Notes: a model not told the origin generated them from the sequence alone. Shown: positions 1 to 10,600, numbered from the stretch's first letter. The stretch is DNA of 64,000 nt from JAVBNU01 sp031551265 (GCA_031551265.1 JAVBNU010000026.1:9472-73471); one strand, 5' to 3'. A program made the numbers and translations.

Positions 1-1
1 A

Positions 2-118
2 CTTTCGCCAATTATAACAGCAGTTGTATTGCAGCTCATCGCATATTATATTGCAGAATTTTTAGGTAAAGATGTTGACCAGCCGCGTAATCTTGCTAAA
101 TCTGTTACGGTTGAATAA
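2..118 (+). CDS. glmS: Glucosamine--fructose-6-phosphate aminotransferase, C-terminal end (partial)
   Basis: The window opens inside this gene, and only the last 38 codons and the TAA stop are present. The product ends in DVDQPRNLAKSVTVE, the conserved C-terminal tail of GlmS, which closes the isomerase (SIS) half of the enzyme. GlmS makes glucosamine-6-phosphate from fructose-6-phosphate and glutamine, the first step towards UDP-GlcNAc for peptidoglycan. The preceding hydrophobic stretch (VVLQLIAYYIAEFLG) also matches the family's final helix. Upstream sequence is not available, so length and start cannot be judged. Confidence 0.93.
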   Translation, partial: LSPIITAVVLQLIAYYIAEFLGKDVDQPRNLAKSVTVE

Positions 119-125
119 TTTAAAG

Positions 126-293
126 ATGAGCAAAATTATTAACAAAAAAATCGAAATCGAAAAAATTTCAGATTTATCAAATGATTATATTGAAAAAAAA
201 TTTCAAGAAATGAGTCTTGACGTTGTACGCTGGGCAATCGTCAAAGCAGAAAACAATCTGTTAACAATAAGTGCTTCTGTCATTGAAAAATAA
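126..293 (+). CDS. Small hypothetical protein (55 aa)
   Basis: A 55-residue open frame begins 7 bases after the glmS stop. An in-frame ATG at 72 lies inside glmS, so the ATG at 126 is the more likely start. The product is charged, with an Ile/Lys-rich N-terminus followed by a predicted helical second half (DVVRWAIVKAENNLL). I recognise no domain. The tight spacing suggests co-transcription with glmS. No strong ribosome-binding site is visible, so expression is uncertain. Confidence 0.5.
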   Translation: MSKIINKKIEIEKISDLSNDYIEKKFQEMSLDVVRWAIVKAENNLLTISASVIEK

Positions 294-330
294 TTAAATT
301 TTTTATTTTCCAATAATACAAAGCCTGCAT

Positions 331-502
331 GTCATACCGCAGCGCTAAGCGCAGAATGCATATTAAAGCGTTTATGTGCGGTATCTTTTCAAATAACAAA
401 AGAAGCCTAATTTTAACTGAGGAAAGCAAAATGCTATGCTGGAAAGACCCCGCACACAAACGCTTAGTATAACAATTTTACAATTAAACGCTGCGGGGTG
501 AC
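331..502 (+). repeat. Two-hairpin dispersed repeat (REPIN/MITE-like), copy 1
   Basis: This 172-base noncoding block has imperfect terminal inverted repeats: GTCATACCGCAGCG on the left, and GTCACCCCGCAGCG as the reverse complement of the right end (12 of 14 identical). The left half pairs GTCATACCGC with GTGCGGTATC, and the right half pairs GACCCCGCAC with GCGGGGTGAC, giving two hairpins joined by an AT-rich linker. A second copy lies inverted at 60604-60771. Conserved ends around a diverged middle suggest a non-autonomous mobile repeat. No transposase is in the window. Confidence 0.8.
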
Positions 503-842
503 CCGTAAATTGATCCGTTATTGATTCAATAAATGTAGAAAAATAAACAAAAAAAATGCCGTCGCCGGCATGAAAGTTTGTTATGGAGAAGGAGTAGAGG
601 AGAAAAGTTTGAGAATTGATTACATGATATATATTCCACGTTTGATATATATTTAATATCTTTTGTATATCATTTTTTACAATTCTTTACACTCTTCGTG
701 ATATACGGTTAAGATTTGTTACAAATAGTCCTCCCGCATGACAACTATTTTTGTTTACGGTATTTGTAGAGGTATAGATAAGAGTCCATCGCTTTTATGT
801 ATCCAAGTGTGTTAAATAGTTAAAGACAGGAAGAAGTATCGT
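503..842. other. Intergenic region upstream of the 843 gene
   Basis: No gene is seen here. The stretch contains a hairpin at 556-571 (ATGCCG, tcgc, CGGCAT) flanked by an A-run on its left, which could act as a terminator for minus-strand transcripts only. It then holds purine-rich sequence, AT-rich TTGATATATAT repeats near 610-660, and the HLR1-like block described separately. It probably carries the promoter of the gene at 843. Confidence 0.5.
676..726 (+). promoter_or_regulatory. HLR1-like direct repeats (possible OmpR/RpaB-family site)
   Basis: TTTACAAT and TTTACACT are spaced by two bases at 676-693. The cyanobacterial HLR1 site for the response regulator RpaB is a pair of (G/T)TTACA(T/A)(T/A) units spaced by two bases, so this fits except for one base in the second unit. 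A further GTTACAAA lies at 718-725 within TTAAGATTTGTTACAAAT (709-726). A near-identical motif lies upstream of the 18802-20595 gene. Binding is inferred from pattern alone. Confidence 0.45.
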
Positions 843-3002
843 ATGAAAATCGCTAGCATACAGCTATCCAATGGTATTACCATTGCAGGAAATAAAAACT
901 CATTTCAAGTAGAAAAAAACCAAACACAATCAAACCCACAGCAAGTTAGCTTGAACAACATGCCTTCAAACGCGTATTTGGTGAACTTTAAAAGTGCGCC
1001 TGTTGCGCATATTAAATTTCCTATGGTATCAACAAGCACCACTCCCCCAGGCTCATCTGTTATAAAGTATGACGCGGATAACGAGTTGTTCATAGAAAAC
1101 ATTTTAGACCTCACAAAAGGAGATGTTACTGCCAAATCAAAAAAAGATTTTGAAGCAGAGTTAGAACAACTCAAAAAAATGCCTTCAAGCCCATATAACG
1201 ATAAGCTTATAAAAGAATGTGAAAAAGAGCAGAAGCAGATTGAAAAAATTAACAGTCATGGCTTGCATCTCAGTGTTTGGGAAAAAGCTGAAAAAATGGT
1301 ATATCATGCCAAAGACAACAAAGACCACACGATATTTTATTTAAAAGTAGATAAAGAGCTTGAGAAATCGAAATTGCCAACATTTAAGTACTCCCAAGGT
1401 GAATTCAAACCGCAAGTTACAGTAATGGACAAATCTTTGAACGGCTCAAAAGTAAAGATGATTGCGGGAAGCTACATGAAATCAGAAGACGGCTGGTCGT
1501 TGACAATGCCTGGCGATTTGAAAATTCCAGAACTCAAAAAACCGTTGTTTATAGGTGTCAGAGATGGCGAAACCGTCGTTTACTCTGAACATAATAGTGT
1601 CAAAAACAGCAGGCCAATTGCTTTTAAACAAGCGCAACCAAACAATCAAAGCATGGTTGCGGTATCAACTCTGAATCTTGAAAACAGAACCGAAAATGCT
1701 GTACAAATTTACATGAATGCCGGTTTAGATAAACTAGCAAAACAAACAAAAGAAGGAGAGTATATCCAAGAAGTATTGGATAATAATCCCACATTTTTTA
1801 TGCCGGCAGGTGGTTTTGGTAAAAGATTCCGAGGCTATACTGAGGGTGGAGAAACTAAACCTTCTGCGCCTTTACCTACAGACCCAAATCACAGAATGTT
1901 AGGTACAACTCTTGATATTGCAGCCTCAGCAGGACTTTTACACAATTACGACCAAGTTTTATACTTGAGCCAAAACAAAAGTTTAAAAAGGCTCGATAAT
2001 GCGCATCAGGTTCTCGAGGTTCCAAAACATGACAGCGATGGTGGCGCCATGGTAGAAGCCCTAAAAAAAGGAGGTGTTGCTGTTGACAAAGATATGGTTA
2101 TTTTAAATGCTGATATTTTCACAAATGCAGATGTCTCAAAAGTATACCACGCCCTTAAAAGCTTACCCGATGCTGCGTTTGTGATTCCATATTATGTAGT
2201 TGATGCTGAACGCGCAAAATCATTCGGATTAATCGGTACTAAAAAACCGGGTAGTCCTGAAATTGATACTTTCGTTGAAAAACCAAAATATACTAAAATC
2301 GAACAAATCCCTAATGAATTAAGAAGATATCTGGAGGGTGATCGTGATTATGCTCCGGAATCAGAAGAACATCAAGAATTTTTGTTAAATCGCAAGGATG
2401 ACGTGAAAGATTTGGTAAACTTCAAGCTATCAGAAAAAGCTCGAGACAATGAATCAACCGACGACTTTATGGCTAACCCGGGGATATATGCATTCAGCAA
2501 AGAAGCTGTTGAGGTACTGAAAAACTGGAAAGATGAAAACGCCGCAACAGTGGATGAAACTTGGGCTCCCGGTAAACCATCTACCGGGCTTGGTAAAGTT
2601 ATAGTGCCATATCTTTTAGAACAATGCCGAAAAGGAAAATTAATAAGTAAAGAAACAGGTAAACCAATGAAAGCCTACACAATACAGCTTCAAAGACTTG
2701 GTGGAAACCAACCTGCTTTTTGGGACGATATCGGTTCAGCTGACGCTTTTTTGAATGTTGTTCGTGAGGTTGCATACCAAACTGAAACCAATGAAAAGAA
2801 TCCGGCTAAAAGCAGATTCTATGGCCTCCCACAATACATGCTAAAAGATTTCGCTGAATTAGCTGATTACGAGACCGGTGTAGTAAATATGTCACAAGAT
2901 GCCCAAATTAATTTTGTGAATTTTAAACAAAAAAATAAAATCACCGCAGTCGAAGGCAACGTCTTAGTAACAGATGAAAACATTGCTCACTCAAAAGCTT
3001 AA
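843..3002 (+). CDS. Sugar nucleotidyltransferase with long N-terminal extension
   Basis: The C-terminal part, from about residue 315 of 719, is a nucleotidyltransferase of the glucose-1-phosphate/mannose-1-phosphate type. It has the glycine-rich NTP-binding signature AGGFGKRF at about 321-327, an Asp-containing LNADIF motif, a VEKP motif, and a late WDDIG segment near 625. Such enzymes join NTP and sugar-1-phosphate to make nucleotide sugars for cell-surface glycans; the sugar cannot be told. The first 300 or so residues are not a known part of the family. They include the lineage-type LVNFKSAPV segment near residue 47. The ATG follows GGAAGAAGTATCGT, an acceptable ribosome-binding site. Confidence 0.8.
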   Translation: MKIASIQLSNGITIAGNKNSFQVEKNQTQSNPQQVSLNNMPSNAYLVNFKSAPVAHIKFPMVSTSTTPPGSSVIKYDADNELFIENILDLTKGDVTAKSKKDFEAELEQLKKMPSSPYNDKLIKECEKEQKQIEKINSHGLHLSVWEKAEKMVYHAKDNKDHTIFYLKVDKELEKSKLPTFKYSQGEFKPQVTVMDKSLNGSKVKMIAGSYMKSEDGWSLTMPGDLKIPELKKPLFIGVRDGETVVYSEHNSVKNSRPIAFKQAQPNNQSMVAVSTLNLENRTENAVQIYMNAGLDKLAKQTKEGEYIQEVLDNNPTFFMPAGGFGKRFRGYTEGGETKPSAPLPTDPNHRMLGTTLDIAASAGLLHNYDQVLYLSQNKSLKRLDNAHQVLEVPKHDSDGGAMVEALKKGGVAVDKDMVILNADIFTNADVSKVYHALKSLPDAAFVIPYYVVDAERAKSFGLIGTKKPGSPEIDTFVEKPKYTKIEQIPNELRRYLEGDRDYAPESEEHQEFLLNRKDDVKDLVNFKLSEKARDNESTDDFMANPGIYAFSKEAVEVLKNWKDENAATVDETWAPGKPSTGLGKVIVPYLLEQCRKGKLISKETGKPMKAYTIQLQRLGGNQPAFWDDIGSADAFLNVVREVAYQTETNEKNPAKSRFYGLPQYMLKDFAELADYETGVVNMSQDAQINFVNFKQKNKITAVEGNVLVTDENIAHSKA

Positions 3003-3011
3003 TTAAACTAA

Positions 3012-3668
3012 TTATTTAATACAAAATTGACCTGATATGACACCAAATATTGGGTCAATTTTTTTGTGGAATTTAAACCCATGCGACTCAAACATTTTTA
3101 TTAATTCTACGGGCGCTGAGAAGTCTTTTTTGGACTGTAAAAAACTATTATAGGGTATGGCTGAGCCGGGAGGAATTTTCGCCAGCAATCGCACTATGGC
3201 GTCAAATGTTTTATCAGCAAAATTATTGCTTTTGCCAAAATCAAGATGTGCAAAGGTACCATCCTTTTTGAGCACACGGTATATTTCGGATAAAGCCCTA
3301 TCCTTATCGGGAATATTACGCAGGCCAAAACTTATTGTACAAAGGTCAAAACTTTCATCTTCAAACGGCAAATTTGTACAATCGGCATTTATAAACACAG
3401 CATCAGACACTTTTTGTTTGGCAATATCCAACATCGGCTCCGAAATATCAATACCCATAACTTTTGCTGTCGGGCTTTTTTCTTTTAGCATTCTCGCAAT
3501 ATCACCCGAGCCGGAACATAGATCTAAAATTCTTGCATCATCAGGTATTGATAATTGCTGCACAAATAAATATTTTACCAATTTATGCATACCCAAAGAA
3601 ATGATATTATTGAAAACATCATATCTATGTGCAAATTTTTCGAACATTATTTGGTTAGATTCAGACAT
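3012..3668 (-). CDS. menG: Demethylmenaquinone methyltransferase (UbiE/MenG family)
   Basis: This 218-residue protein is a class I SAM methyltransferase. It begins with the UbiE/MenG-type segment YDVFNNIISLGMHK, has SAM motif I as LDLCSGSGDIA, and carries the family signature SFGLRNIPDKDRAL. It would methylate demethylmenaquinone in the last step of menaquinone synthesis for anaerobic respiration, acting at the membrane. It is the last gene of the asnS operon, 9 bases after the preceding stop. No clear ribosome-binding site precedes its ATG, so translation may be coupled. A related quinone methyltransferase role cannot be excluded. Confidence 0.85.
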   Translation of the reverse strand: MSESNQIMFEKFAHRYDVFNNIISLGMHKLVKYLFVQQLSIPDDARILDLCSGSGDIARMLKEKSPTAKVMGIDISEPMLDIAKQKVSDAVFINADCTNLPFEDESFDLCTISFGLRNIPDKDRALSEIYRVLKKDGTFAHLDFGKSNNFADKTFDAIVRLLAKIPPGSAIPYNSFLQSKKDFSAPVELIKMFESHGFKFHKKIDPIFGVISGQFCIK

Positions 3669-3677
3669 TTGATTATT

Positions 3678-4112
3678 TTAATTATTAACTAAATCTTTTA
3701 GGGATTCTTTGTTAACGCCTCTAATAATATTTTCCAGAATCTCTGCACTGTCATAAACCAGTCCAGAACAATGTTCTTTGCGCTCAGGTGAGCCAAAATC
3801 ATGTTTTGCAGTCAGCACACGACAACAGGCCGAGCCTCTTTTATTTTTAAATTGTTTTAAAAATTCTTTAGCCAGAGCTTTTGCTTCATCAGGTGATTGT
3901 TCAATATTCGTTCTGCCTTTTATAGCGCCAATCACTATTTCACAAGCTGCAACAGCACCACACAAACAACCTGACGACATACCCCCCGAAAAGGCTGTTG
4001 CTACCGGCAAAATATGTTCTGAAATAAGTTCTTCATCAATCGCTGCTTTCAAAATTGCTTCCGAGCAAGAATAGCCTTCTTTAAAATATTGTACTGCTTT
4101 TTCCTTCATCAT
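3678..4112 (-). CDS. C_GCAxxG_C_C family protein (putative redox protein)
   Basis: The 144-residue product shows the cysteine pattern that names this family: YSCSEA near the N-terminus, GCLCGAVAAC in the middle, SACCRV, and EHCSGLV near the C-terminus. Members are small, mostly helical and thought to bind metal or take part in redox chemistry, but their reaction is unknown. It lies between asnS and menG with gaps of 11 and 9 bases, so it is co-transcribed. An AAAAGGA ribosome-binding site precedes a double ATG; the first is used here. Confidence 0.8.
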   Translation of the reverse strand: MMKEKAVQYFKEGYSCSEAILKAAIDEELISEHILPVATAFSGGMSSGCLCGAVAACEIVIGAIKGRTNIEQSPDEAKALAKEFLKQFKNKRGSACCRVLTAKHDFGSPERKEHCSGLVYDSAEILENIIRGVNKESLKDLVNN

Positions 4113-4123
4113 TAAAATCCTTT

Positions 4124-5416
4124 TTATGGTTTTATTCTGTCCATTAGGCGCGGGAATGGAATAGTTTCACGTACATGATGTAAGCCGCAAATCCAAGCGA
4201 CTGTGCGTTCAATACCCAATCCAAATCCTGCGTGCTCAACGCTTCCGTATTTTCTCAAGTCTAAATACCAATCAAAAACATCTTCACTCAAGCCGTGTTC
4301 AGCTATTTTAGCTTTAAGCAACGCAATGTCATCTTCTCTTTGACCGCCGCCGATAATTTCGCCAAAACCTTCCGGCGCAATTACATCAACACAAAGCGCG
4401 AGTTTATCATTTTCAGGGTCTTGTTTCATATAGAACGCTTTTATCGACATTGGATAACGATGTATCATTACCGGCTTGTCAAATTCTTCTGAAATCAACG
4501 TTTCCTCGTCACCACCAAAGTCTTCACCCCAAGGTGTTTCGTTGCCTTTTTTATGTAAAATTTCAATTGCCTCAGAATAAGTAATTCTTGGGAACGGTCT
4601 TTTTATATTTTCAAGTTTAGCAATATCGCGTTCTAAAACTTCTAAATCAGCTCTGTTGTGTTCCAAAACTTGTTGTACAATGTATTCGATAAACTCTTCT
4701 GCCAAATCCATGTCGTCTTGAATATTAAAAAACGCAACTTCCGGCTCAACCATCCAAAACTCTGTTAAATGGCGTCTTGTTTTTGATTTTTCCGCCCTAA
4801 AAGTCGGGCCAAAGCAATAAGCTTTACCCACAGCCATTGCTGCAGCTTCCATATATAGCTGCCCGCTTTGGGTCAGATATGCTTTTGTATCAAAATAATC
4901 TGTTTCAAAAAGGTTTGTTGTACCCTCGCAAGCGTTTGGTGTAAAAATCGGAGCATCAACTAATGTAAAGCCTTTATTATCAAAGAAATCTCTGACAGAC
5001 TTAATAATTCTGTGTCTAACTTTTAAAATTGCATTTTGTTTTGGCGCGCGTAACCACAAATGACGGTTTTCCATCAAAAAATGTACGCCGTGCTCTTTTG
5101 GAGTAATCGGATAATCTACCGACTCCGAGATAATTTTGACATCTTTTACATCAATCTCATATCCGATTTTTGAGCGGTCATGTTTTTTTACTGTGCCCAC
5201 AACTTCAATTGAGGATTCCTGAGTAATTCTATCAGCCAATTCAAAAGCTTCATCCGAAACATTGCCTTTAAAGACAACTGCCTGAATTTCACCGGTACCG
5301 TCGCGCAGCTGCAAAAAGTGCAGTGTGCCACTTGAACGTTTGTTGAACATCCAAGCCTGCAATGTGATTTCCTGATTTTCGCATTTGGCAATTTCGTTGA
5401 TAAAAATTTTTCTCAT
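4124..5416 (-). CDS. asnS: Asparagine--tRNA ligase
   Basis: A 430-residue class II aminoacyl-tRNA synthetase. An N-terminal OB-fold anticodon-binding domain (about 15-105) is followed by the catalytic core, with motif 2 as FRAEKSKTRRHLTEF and motif 3 as GFGLGIERTVAWICG. The C-terminus ends IPFPRLMDRIKP, which is usual for AsnS. It charges tRNA-Asn with asparagine. It leads a minus-strand operon with the C_GCAxxG_C_C and menG genes. AGAGGG precedes the ATG at a suitable distance. The length matches bacterial AsnS. Confidence 0.95.
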   Translation of the reverse strand: MRKIFINEIAKCENQEITLQAWMFNKRSSGTLHFLQLRDGTGEIQAVVFKGNVSDEAFELADRITQESSIEVVGTVKKHDRSKIGYEIDVKDVKIISESVDYPITPKEHGVHFLMENRHLWLRAPKQNAILKVRHRIIKSVRDFFDNKGFTLVDAPIFTPNACEGTTNLFETDYFDTKAYLTQSGQLYMEAAAMAVGKAYCFGPTFRAEKSKTRRHLTEFWMVEPEVAFFNIQDDMDLAEEFIEYIVQQVLEHNRADLEVLERDIAKLENIKRPFPRITYSEAIEILHKKGNETPWGEDFGGDEETLISEEFDKPVMIHRYPMSIKAFYMKQDPENDKLALCVDVIAPEGFGEIIGGGQREDDIALLKAKIAEHGLSEDVFDWYLDLRKYGSVEHAGFGLGIERTVAWICGLHHVRETIPFPRLMDRIKP

Positions 5417-5825
5417 CTTAAACCCTCTTTTGGTCTTTCAATAAGATTTTATCATGGTAAAAGCTGATTTTAAAATAATTCTTTTTGTTTTAAATAATTT
5501 TTCTTAAAACTTCTATGAAATTCTCTGAAATTATTTTAACCCCCAGCAAAACGCTCCCTTTCCTCTATGCATATTACTGTAATAATTTTTTGAAAAGGAA
5601 TTAAAGCATACTGTCACCCCTGTGACAAATGCCATATGTCTATATTGCACTTTTAATTAGAATTCGCGTATGACTGATATGTTACAAAATGTAAAAAAAT
5701 TCTGTAAAGCTGCAATTTGAGGCTCAAAAAATACTTTATATATGTACGGAGTATTATGGCTTTTCGTAGAGAAAAAGCTCACTAGCGAACTATTAAGAGA
5801 AGATAACAAAAGAGGTATTTACACG
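5417..5825. promoter_or_regulatory. Divergent intergenic region with a TGTCAC palindrome
   Basis: This gap separates asnS (leftward) from the 5826 gene (rightward). It contains a perfect 16-base palindrome TGTCAC-CCCT-GTGACA at 5612-5627, a candidate operator, and a GTTACAAA half-site at 5681-5688 like those upstream of 843 and 20595. The open frame can be extended back to 5742, but that part looks unlike the rest of the protein and is treated as leader. No RNA gene is seen. Confidence 0.45.
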
Positions 5826-7634
5826 ATGGTTTATCCTGTTGCAGGAAACAATGGATATACTAGACCTGCCGAGGACGATGAAGAAATAAGACGCAGGCAG
5901 CAGCAACAAGCTGCGCGTGCTGCACGTGCTTCGGAGCCTTTTGAAAAAAAAGAGGACACGCCAAAGGTTGATGACTTCAAACGTGCTGAGGAAACTTCTG
6001 CTACTCAAAACCCGATTACGCAACCATACACCCAAAATAATAAAGAATCAGGCATTGCCGGTCCCGACCATAAAGAAAAAATTAAAGAAGAAAATAAAGA
6101 CATACAGGCGAGAATTGACGACAATAAAAAAATTGATATGGGGTCAAGCGTTGCTAATCTTGGAGAAAAAGGCGAACAAAACGAAGAGGAAAATAAACAG
6201 GATGAAAACGCTGACAAATCAAAACTGGAAATGAAATTTGGCACAGCCAGCCACAATTCTGAACGTGACAATCTTGAAGAAGTTGAGTTGTCGCGTAATA
6301 ACATTTTTGAAAATACAAAAATAGCAAACGCAGATGAGATTAATGAAAAATTTAGCGAATACGAAAATACGAATCACGAAAATAACCCGAATATTTTTGA
6401 AGAGGTGCCTAACAACAACCAAGAGATGGGTGTTGACAATTTAAACTTAGATGAAAATAACCAACTGTCCAATAATTTGCAAGAAAAAGGCTTGCTAGAC
6501 AGTAATATTAATGTAGACCAGTTACAAGAAAACGGACTGCAAGAAAAAGGCCTGGAAAACAATAACCTCCAAGAAGAAGGTACAAATCGAAACTACAATT
6601 ACACAATAAATAATAACTACGAGTCGAACTATAATCAGGAATTAAAGGAAACTGTCAACAATTTTTCCAATTCAGATAAAGAGCTGTTCGAAAGTCTTGG
6701 CTATAATCCTGTAAATGATACTTTTAATACAGATTTTAGCACTTTATCTAAAAGTGAGCTTCGCAGACTTGGTGATATTGCCCAATCGCTGCCTACCGAT
6801 AATAATTTACGTAAAGCCTTGAATTCAGAAGTCTCAAAAGCTTTTACAGCGCAGGCTGAAAAAGAAAAAAGAAGTTCCGGCACAAAAAAACCATCAAATA
6901 ATCTTTCCAATAACGCTTCTACAAATAAAGCTGCAAAAGAAGACAGAACAGCCAAAAAAGAAGAAGTACCGACGCAGATTAAATCAGCTTTAAAAAGCAG
7001 CAGCGAATTTACGAGTGGAGAAATTGCCACTATCAGCCAACTCTCGTATAATTCTAATTCCGAAACATTTGACAAGAATTTACCGCTCAACCGTGATAGT
7101 TTGAGTAATCTGCGCAGCATAAAAGACAAGCTGGATAGGGATAAAACTCCAAGAAAAGTGCTTGACCGCATCGATGATGAGATTGCACGTGTTGAGCACA
7201 ATAAAACGCCTGAAGAATGGCAAAAATTAAAAGAAAAACACAAAAATATTCAGAATGTGAGCCAAATGCTAGCAGCAGAACAAATGTCTAAAATGGACGC
7301 AAACACGAAGGAGGAATACGAGAAAAAAGGCCTGTCAAAAAATCTCGTGGATTCATTAAAAGATAAATTATCGGATGGTGAAATTGACGCTCTCAAAAAT
7401 TTAGGCTATAGACCTGAAACTGAAAACTTTGCAAAAGAATTAAAAATGAAAGATGTAAAAGCTGCACAGAGTATTCTTGATAACAAAAAATTTCAAACAA
7501 ATTCCAAAACAGCACGTGCATTGCAGCAGGCCATTGAAAATGCTCAGGCTAAAGCAGTTGAAAACACTCAAAATAACCAAAATATTTTTGTTGTCGACTC
7601 AAGATTGAAGTTTTTATTCAATAATTTGAGATAA
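5826..7634 (+). CDS. Asn/Gln/Glu-rich repeat-module protein (unknown function)
   Basis: This 602-residue acidic protein has no recognised domain. I start it at ATG 5826 (MVYPVAGNNGY), preceded by AAAGAGG, not at 5742. The first 280 residues are low complexity, with short repeats around LQEKGL and LQEEG. Three modules of about 50 residues follow, near 278-335, 395-455 and 515-575. Each has a hydrophobic [GS]Y, a Phe about 8 residues on, two Leu-rich helices and a terminal Leu-x3-I/V helix. A similar module ends the 18802-20595 protein, so the two are probably paralogous. No signal peptide is evident. Confidence 0.7.
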   Translation: MVYPVAGNNGYTRPAEDDEEIRRRQQQQAARAARASEPFEKKEDTPKVDDFKRAEETSATQNPITQPYTQNNKESGIAGPDHKEKIKEENKDIQARIDDNKKIDMGSSVANLGEKGEQNEEENKQDENADKSKLEMKFGTASHNSERDNLEEVELSRNNIFENTKIANADEINEKFSEYENTNHENNPNIFEEVPNNNQEMGVDNLNLDENNQLSNNLQEKGLLDSNINVDQLQENGLQEKGLENNNLQEEGTNRNYNYTINNNYESNYNQELKETVNNFSNSDKELFESLGYNPVNDTFNTDFSTLSKSELRRLGDIAQSLPTDNNLRKALNSEVSKAFTAQAEKEKRSSGTKKPSNNLSNNASTNKAAKEDRTAKKEEVPTQIKSALKSSSEFTSGEIATISQLSYNSNSETFDKNLPLNRDSLSNLRSIKDKLDRDKTPRKVLDRIDDEIARVEHNKTPEEWQKLKEKHKNIQNVSQMLAAEQMSKMDANTKEEYEKKGLSKNLVDSLKDKLSDGEIDALKNLGYRPETENFAKELKMKDVKAAQSILDNKKFQTNSKTARALQQAIENAQAKAVENTQNNQNIFVVDSRLKFLFNNLR

Positions 7635-7694
7635 TAACAATTGTCTGGCTGCTGCTTCATGAATAAAGCCAAGACCACGTTGCGGAACGGCGAC

Positions 7695-10600
7695 TTAAAC
7701 CTTAATTAACTCGCGCAGGCTATTAAGCAACCCTGCGCTGCCTTTGCGGTATTTATCAATACTGTCGTATTTTAACTCAGGGTTTTTGATATAGTAATTA
7801 AGCGCTCTTAAATATGCTCTTGCGGTATCAAGTGATGTGAAGCAAGGCGTACAATACATTTCAGAAATTGTGCGAAGTAAAAATCCTCTGTTTTCTGAAC
7901 CCACACGTGCTGCATTCGCATCCGTTGAAGGCGTGTTTATGATAAAACTTAAATCTCTGCTTTTCATATTGCGCTGAATTCGCTCTAAGTCAAAATATTC
8001 AATTTCTTTTGAAACAATTCCGTTTTCTTCCAAGAAATTGTGCGTACCCGTTGTAGCAACTATTCTATACCCAAGCTCATTAATAGTTTTCGCAATATCT
8101 AAACACAACGGCTTATGGTGATTTGTCAGAGAAAGCAAGACATCCTTGCCTTTGCGGTCGTTAATGTTCACAGGGAACTTATATCCGGCCGCCATAAATC
8201 CTTTTATAAGCGCTTTCTCAAAAACATTATCTACACCCAAAACCTCGCCCGTTGATTTCATTTCAGGCGCAAGCGCAGGGTCAATTCTATTAAGCTTTTG
8301 GAACGAGAACACCGGCACTTTCACGCATATCAAAGAACGTGTAGGTGCCAAATCAGGCTTGTAGCCTTGTTCTTTAATGCTCTGACCTAAAATCACATTA
8401 ATCGCAATTTTAGTCATCGGAATGCCCGTAACTTTACTCATAATCGGCACTGTACGTGACGCACGAGGATTAACCTCAATAACGTATGCAATATCATCTT
8501 TCAGGACAAACTGAATGTTCATCAAGCCTTTGATTTGCAACTTACGTGCAATTTTTTGTGTATATTCAATTAATTTTGCGCTGATATGTTTCGGCACAGT
8601 TTGCGGTGGATAAATTGCCATACTGTCACCTGAGTGAACACCGGCTTTTTCAATATGCTCTGTGATGCCGGGTATCAGGACATTTTCTCCGTCAGATATT
8701 GCATCAAGCTCAACCTCATCACCTGCAACATACTGGTCAATTAAGACAGGATGTTCATCAGAAAATTTCAACGCTTCTTTGAAGTATGTCAAAAGCTCTT
8801 CCTGATTGTACACAACCTGCATGCCGCGCCCACCGATTACATAGGAGGGACGGACTAATAACGGATAACCGAGTTCTTCGGAAACGCCTATTGCTTCTTT
8901 GACAGAGCGCACTGCATAGCCTTTTGGCTGCGGAATTTCCAGCTCTTGTAATAATTTTTCAAATAATTTTCTGTCCTCAGCCATATTAATCGACTCAAGC
9001 GAAGTTCCTAAAATTTTCACTTTTCGCTGTTGGAGTTTTGGCGCAAGGTTAATTGCAGTCTGGCCTCCAAATTGAACCATTACTCCCGCAGGTTTTTCAG
9101 CCCTGACAATGTTCATTATGTTTTCGATATTCATCGGCTCGAAGAAAAGCTTATCAGCAACGTCAAAATCTGTACTTAACGTCTCGGGATTAGAGTTTAC
9201 AATCAAAGACTCATAACCTTTTTCACGTACAGCCCAGGCTGCATGCACAGAACAATAATCAAATTCAATACCCTGACCTATACGAATAGGACCTGAACCC
9301 AAAATCAAAATACTATCTTTGTCTTTATTTACAATATTTTCATTTTCTTCATTAAACGTTGAATAGAAATAAGGCGTTTGTGCCTCAAACTCAGCCGCAC
9401 AAGTATCAACCATTTTAAACGCTGCCGAAATGTTGTTCACAACACGGAAAGTCTCAATTTCCTCATGCGACTTTTTCATTAAATCAGCAATCTCGCTGTC
9501 TAAAAATCCTTTTTCTTTGGCTTCCATATACATTTCTTTTGTTAATTTACCGGCTGCCAATCTCTTTCTAAAATCGACAAGATTCCTGATTTTATTGATA
9601 AACCAAGGGTCAATCTTAGTAATTTTGTTTAATTCCGTAACTGAAAAACCACGATTTAGCGCTTCTGCAACACGGAAAATTCTTCTGTCATCCTGAATTG
9701 AAAGCTGTGTTCTCAAAACTGAATCAGGCAATTCAACATATTTTTGCCAGATTAAATCAGTATTTTTATCCTCAATTGAAGTAACAGCTTTTTTAAATGA
9801 ACTCTCAAAAGTTCTGCCGATTGCCATAACTTCGCCTGTGGCTTTCATTTTCGTACCTAAAAGTCTGTCACCTTTGGCGAATTTGTCAAACGGCCATTTA
9901 GGAATTTTTGTAACCACATAATCAATAGTTGGCTCAAACGCAGCGACTGTCTTTTTAGTGATTGAGTTTACAATCTCTTCCAAACGATAGCCAACCGCGA
10001 TTTTAGTCGTAACTTTTGCAATCGGATAACCCGTCGCCTTAGAAGCCAGCGCAGATGAGCGGCTTACGCGGGGGTTAACCTCAATAACATAATACTGATT
10101 GCTGTGCGTATCCAGCGCATATTGGACATTACAGCCGCCAGCTATTTTCAATGCACGAATGATTTTCAACGCTGACGTTCTCAACATTTGATACTCTTTA
10201 TTTGTCAGTGTTTGAGAAGGCGCAACAACAAAACTGTCACCTGTATGAATACCAATCGGGTCAATATTTTCCATATTACAAATAACGATACATGTGTCGT
10301 TAGCATCACGCATAACTTCATATTCGATTTCTTTATAGCCCGCAATACTTTTCTCAACCAAAACCTGTGTTATAGGTGACTGCTCCAAGCCGGAATGTAC
10401 AATTTCTTCATATTCTTTTCTGTTTTTGGCAATACCACCGCCAGCGCCACCCAGTGTAAACGCAGGACGAATGATAATAGGATAGCCCACTTTTTCAGCA
10501 AAAATTAAAGCATCATCTAAGCTTGATGCAATCATACTATCAGGTATCGGCTCACCGATTTCGTTCATCAAATTTTTGAATAATTCTCTGTCTTCAGCGA

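Noticed and set aside
556..571. Terminator for the 126-293 gene
   Set aside because: The ATGCCG/CGGCAT hairpin has its A-run upstream and no T-run downstream on the plus strand, and lies over 260 bases past the stop.
5742..5825. Longer N-terminus for the 5826 protein
   Set aside because: The added residues are unlike the rest of the protein, and the ATG at 5826 has AAAGAGG in place.
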